From Acidobacteriota bacterium (GTDB lineage: Bacteria > Acidobacteriota > Vicinamibacteria > Vicinamibacterales > JAKQTR01), in assembly GCA_026393755.1 (NCBI GenBank), contig JAPKZO010000039.1, forward strand, positions 1 through 64,000: 64,000 nt of DNA, read 5' to 3'. The translations under genes were made by a program, and so were the position numbers. Below the pieces are notes generated by a model. That model had not been told where the DNA came from and did no database searches. It saw only the letters and a program-made list of their open reading frames with translations. Below are positions 62,340-64,000 of the stretch, piece by piece; within the stretch, counting starts at the first letter, position 1; each line of letters starts with the position of its first letter.

Positions 62340-64000
62340 TTCAGTACCGCTGGTTCCGAAAGAAGGGAATCCGCAGGAAAGGCCCGCGCGACCACGATCC
62401 CCTGCGTGTACACGACCGGCCAGTTAATGGATACGTCCAGGACGTCCCCGTGCCTGCGCACCTCAGTCACGACCTCGTTGAGCGGCAAAGGCCTCTCGTC
62501 CGGAAACCTCCAGGCCCCTGCCAGTTCCGTCAGGAAACGCGCGACGACGTATAACCACGTCGGAGTCGGAAACGTGATGATCACCAGGGCGCCGGGTTTC
62601 GCGCGGACAAAATGCGCGTGAATGGCTCTGGCGGTATCCTGACGCCCGAAATGTTCTATCAGACCGACGCTGATCACGAGGTCGGCGGGCGCGACACTAC
62701 TCGTGGAATTGATCACATCGTCGTTGATGACTTCAACGGCTTCGTCATCGCCATGTCGTTCCCGGAATATAGCCAGGCCCCGTTGATTATTGTCAATAAT
62801 GGCGTACGCCGCGTCGGGGTATTTCGCCCTCAATCCTGAAAAGAAACAACTATTTCCGCCGCCCAGTTCACAAATTCGAGAAATGGGCGTCGTGCCATAC
62901 GTATCGACTAGTCGGTGGATTCTATCTTCGGTGAACTTGCGTGATATCGACGATGTCTTGAATGGCGCATTGTAGTACGCATCCCAGTGGGTCTTCTGCT
63001 CCCTGGTCGATCGGGCTGAGTAGACCAGTATGTTCTGGGCGGCAAAGCTCAATAGAAAGATGGTTCCCTCGGCAATGATCTTGGCGATATAGGGGCTCAC
63101 ATTGAGATATGTGACCATCGGCGCGATAAGGCTGTACGACAACATCATGAGGACCACGACGAGAATGCAATACTTGACGATCTCACTGGCCGCGCTATTC
63201 CCCGATTTGAACACCCACGACTTGCCCAGGGTGAATTGAAACGTCCCTGCTCCCAGTCGGGCGGCAGCAATGCTGAGAAACAGGCTTCCTGAGTTCAGGA
63301 GGAACAGCGCAAATATCAGGTAGTCGATGGCGGCGGTGGCCAGGGACAGTATTGAGAAGCGCAGAAACACGAAGTAGATCTTCAGTGAATCGCGCAGGTA
63401 ATTGAAGTGGGAGCCTTCGTTGTTGGCCTTGTAGATGGTGCGGATAGGGACTTCGTGAAACGTGCGCCGGCTTCTCGCCGCGCGAATCAGCATGTCCAAT
63501 TCGAAATCGTAGCCTGACTCTACTGAGCGCAGCAGATCACAAAGCACCCCTCTTGGAATACCGCGGAGCCCGGTTTGTGTGTCCACCAGGGTGACACCTG
63601 TCACCATCCTGAACACCAGGGCGGTGAGTTTGTTCCCCAGAAGACTTCTCACGGGTACGTTTCTTTCCAGCTTACGGCTGCCCAGACAAAGTGCTTCGGG
63701 AAAAGCCTGAAGAGATTCTGAAACGCGCAGAATGTCTTCTATCGCGTGCTGTCCATCCGCGTCCGCTGCGACAACGCCGACGCAGTCTTCGGCATAGTGG
63801 ACCAGGAAATGGTTGAACGCGGTCTTGAGGGCCTGGCCTTTTCCGAGATTGACGGCATGATGGAGCACTGCAACTTGATTGGAGTGGGCGGCGATGGCAT
63901 CGAACGTGCGTCGGGATGCTCCAGTGGATCCGTCATCGACAACAACGATGTATTGAGATGGATCCCGGGTGAGGCCATCTACCAAAGCAATCAACTCTTC
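62336..64000 (-). CDS. three-domain protein: GT2 polyprenol-phosphate transferase, GtrA-like helices, SAM methyltransferase (5' partial)
   Basis: At least 554 aa, cut by the right edge of the window; the first visible codons are internal. Domain 1 (~1-225) is a DPM/GT2 enzyme: IVVVDDGSTGASRRTFDAIA, VVAADADGQHAIEDI, QTGLRGIPRGVLCDLLRSVE. Domain 2 (~225-345) has four helices of the GtrA family (LATAAIDYLIFALFLLNSGS; FTLGKSWVFKSG). Domain 3 (~355-552) is a class I methyltransferase: ISRICELGGGNSCFFSGLRA, SVGLIEHFGRQDTARAIHAH. The region is visibly more AT-rich than the rest of the window, which hints at recent transfer. Confidence 0.88.
   Translation of the reverse strand, partial: EELIALVDGLTRDPSQYIVVVDDGSTGASRRTFDAIAAHSNQVAVLHHAVNLGKGQALKTAFNHFLVHYAEDCVGVVAADADGQHAIEDILRVSESLQAFPEALCLGSRKLERNVPVRSLLGNKLTALVFRMVTGVTLVDTQTGLRGIPRGVLCDLLRSVESGYDFELDMLIRAARSRRTFHEVPIRTIYKANNEGSHFNYLRDSLKIYFVFLRFSILSLATAAIDYLIFALFLLNSGSLFLSIAAARLGAGTFQFTLGKSWVFKSGNSAASEIVKYCILVVVLMMLSYSLIAPMVTYLNVSPYIAKIIAEGTIFLLSFAAQNILVYSARSTREQKTHWDAYYNAPFKTSSISRKFTEDRIHRLVDTYGTTPISRICELGGGNSCFFSGLRAKYPDAAYAIIDNNQRGLAIFRERHGDDEAVEVINDDVINSTSSVAPADLVISVGLIEHFGRQDTARAIHAHFVRAKPGALVIITFPTPTWLYVVARFLTELAGAWRFPDERPLPLNEVVTEVRRHGDVLDVSINWPVVYTQGIVVARAFPADSLLSEPAVLK

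Noticed and set aside
1-64000. tRNA or rRNA genes
   Set aside because: No T-arm GGTTCGAnTC context with a matching cloverleaf and no rRNA-like conserved blocks were found on reading.

Overview
The window is high-GC bacterial DNA (about 65% by eye), densely coding on both strands, with no tRNA, rRNA or CRISPR array. Its gene families are secreted TPR and TonB-C proteins, a BNR/sortilin-type 'glycosyl hydrolase', a WD40/TolB-like protein with TPRs, an M13 metallopeptidase, an M19 dipeptidase, DUF4440 proteins, and a two-component-propeller sensor with GGDEF. This mix is typical of soil Acidobacteriota, most likely the Vicinamibacteria (subdivision 6) lineage. That placement is an inference from gene content, not from a marker gene.

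Region by region. 0-8.9 kb: two translationally coupled radical-SAM genes, a cupin, a double-TonB_C secreted protein and an M19 dipeptidase; then a scrap-yard of decayed genes (6.0-7.2 kb), an intact DUF4440 protein, a zinc-ribbon protein and an FMN reductase. 9-21 kb: a TPR protein, a 14-blade propeller diguanylate cyclase, RsmE, two paralogous hybrid histidine kinases in tandem, and a 1063-aa BNR-repeat exoprotein. 21-27 kb: a mazF fragment, a Phd/VapC-type toxin-antitoxin pair, an M13 peptidase and an ABC exporter pair. 27-32 kb: a methyltransferase and a ppx-ppk1 polyphosphate operon. 32-37 kb: a TPR/WD40 protein and an unusual membrane histidine kinase whose C-terminus runs straight into an OmpR-type winged helix with no receiver domain. 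36.7-48 kb: an antitoxin/RelE pair, a Tat-exported class V aminotransferase, the nadA-nadC-nadB operon for NAD synthesis, a YtrA-type GntR regulator with its membrane protein, an alpha/beta hydrolase, a CoA-binding protein, an O-methyltransferase, and a small protein coupled to an amidase. 48-64 kb: a surface-polysaccharide locus with an O-antigen-ligase-like protein, methyltransferases, GT4 and GT2 glycosyltransferases, a Wzm/Wzt ABC exporter, a DUF2142 membrane protein, a GT39-like membrane glycosyltransferase and a three-domain GT2-GtrA-methyltransferase protein cut by the window edge.

The clearest metabolic units are nadA-nadC-nadB (aspartate to nicotinate mononucleotide), ppx-ppk1 (polyphosphate turnover) and the Wzm/Wzt polysaccharide cluster. 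The best candidate for something undescribed is the receiver-less histidine kinase/winged-helix fusion at 34385-36604. Several genes also carry a TAGAAT-like -10 box 6-9 nt before the start codon, which suggests leaderless transcripts. Two dispersed palindromic repeat families are present, one of them inserted in frame in the BNR protein.
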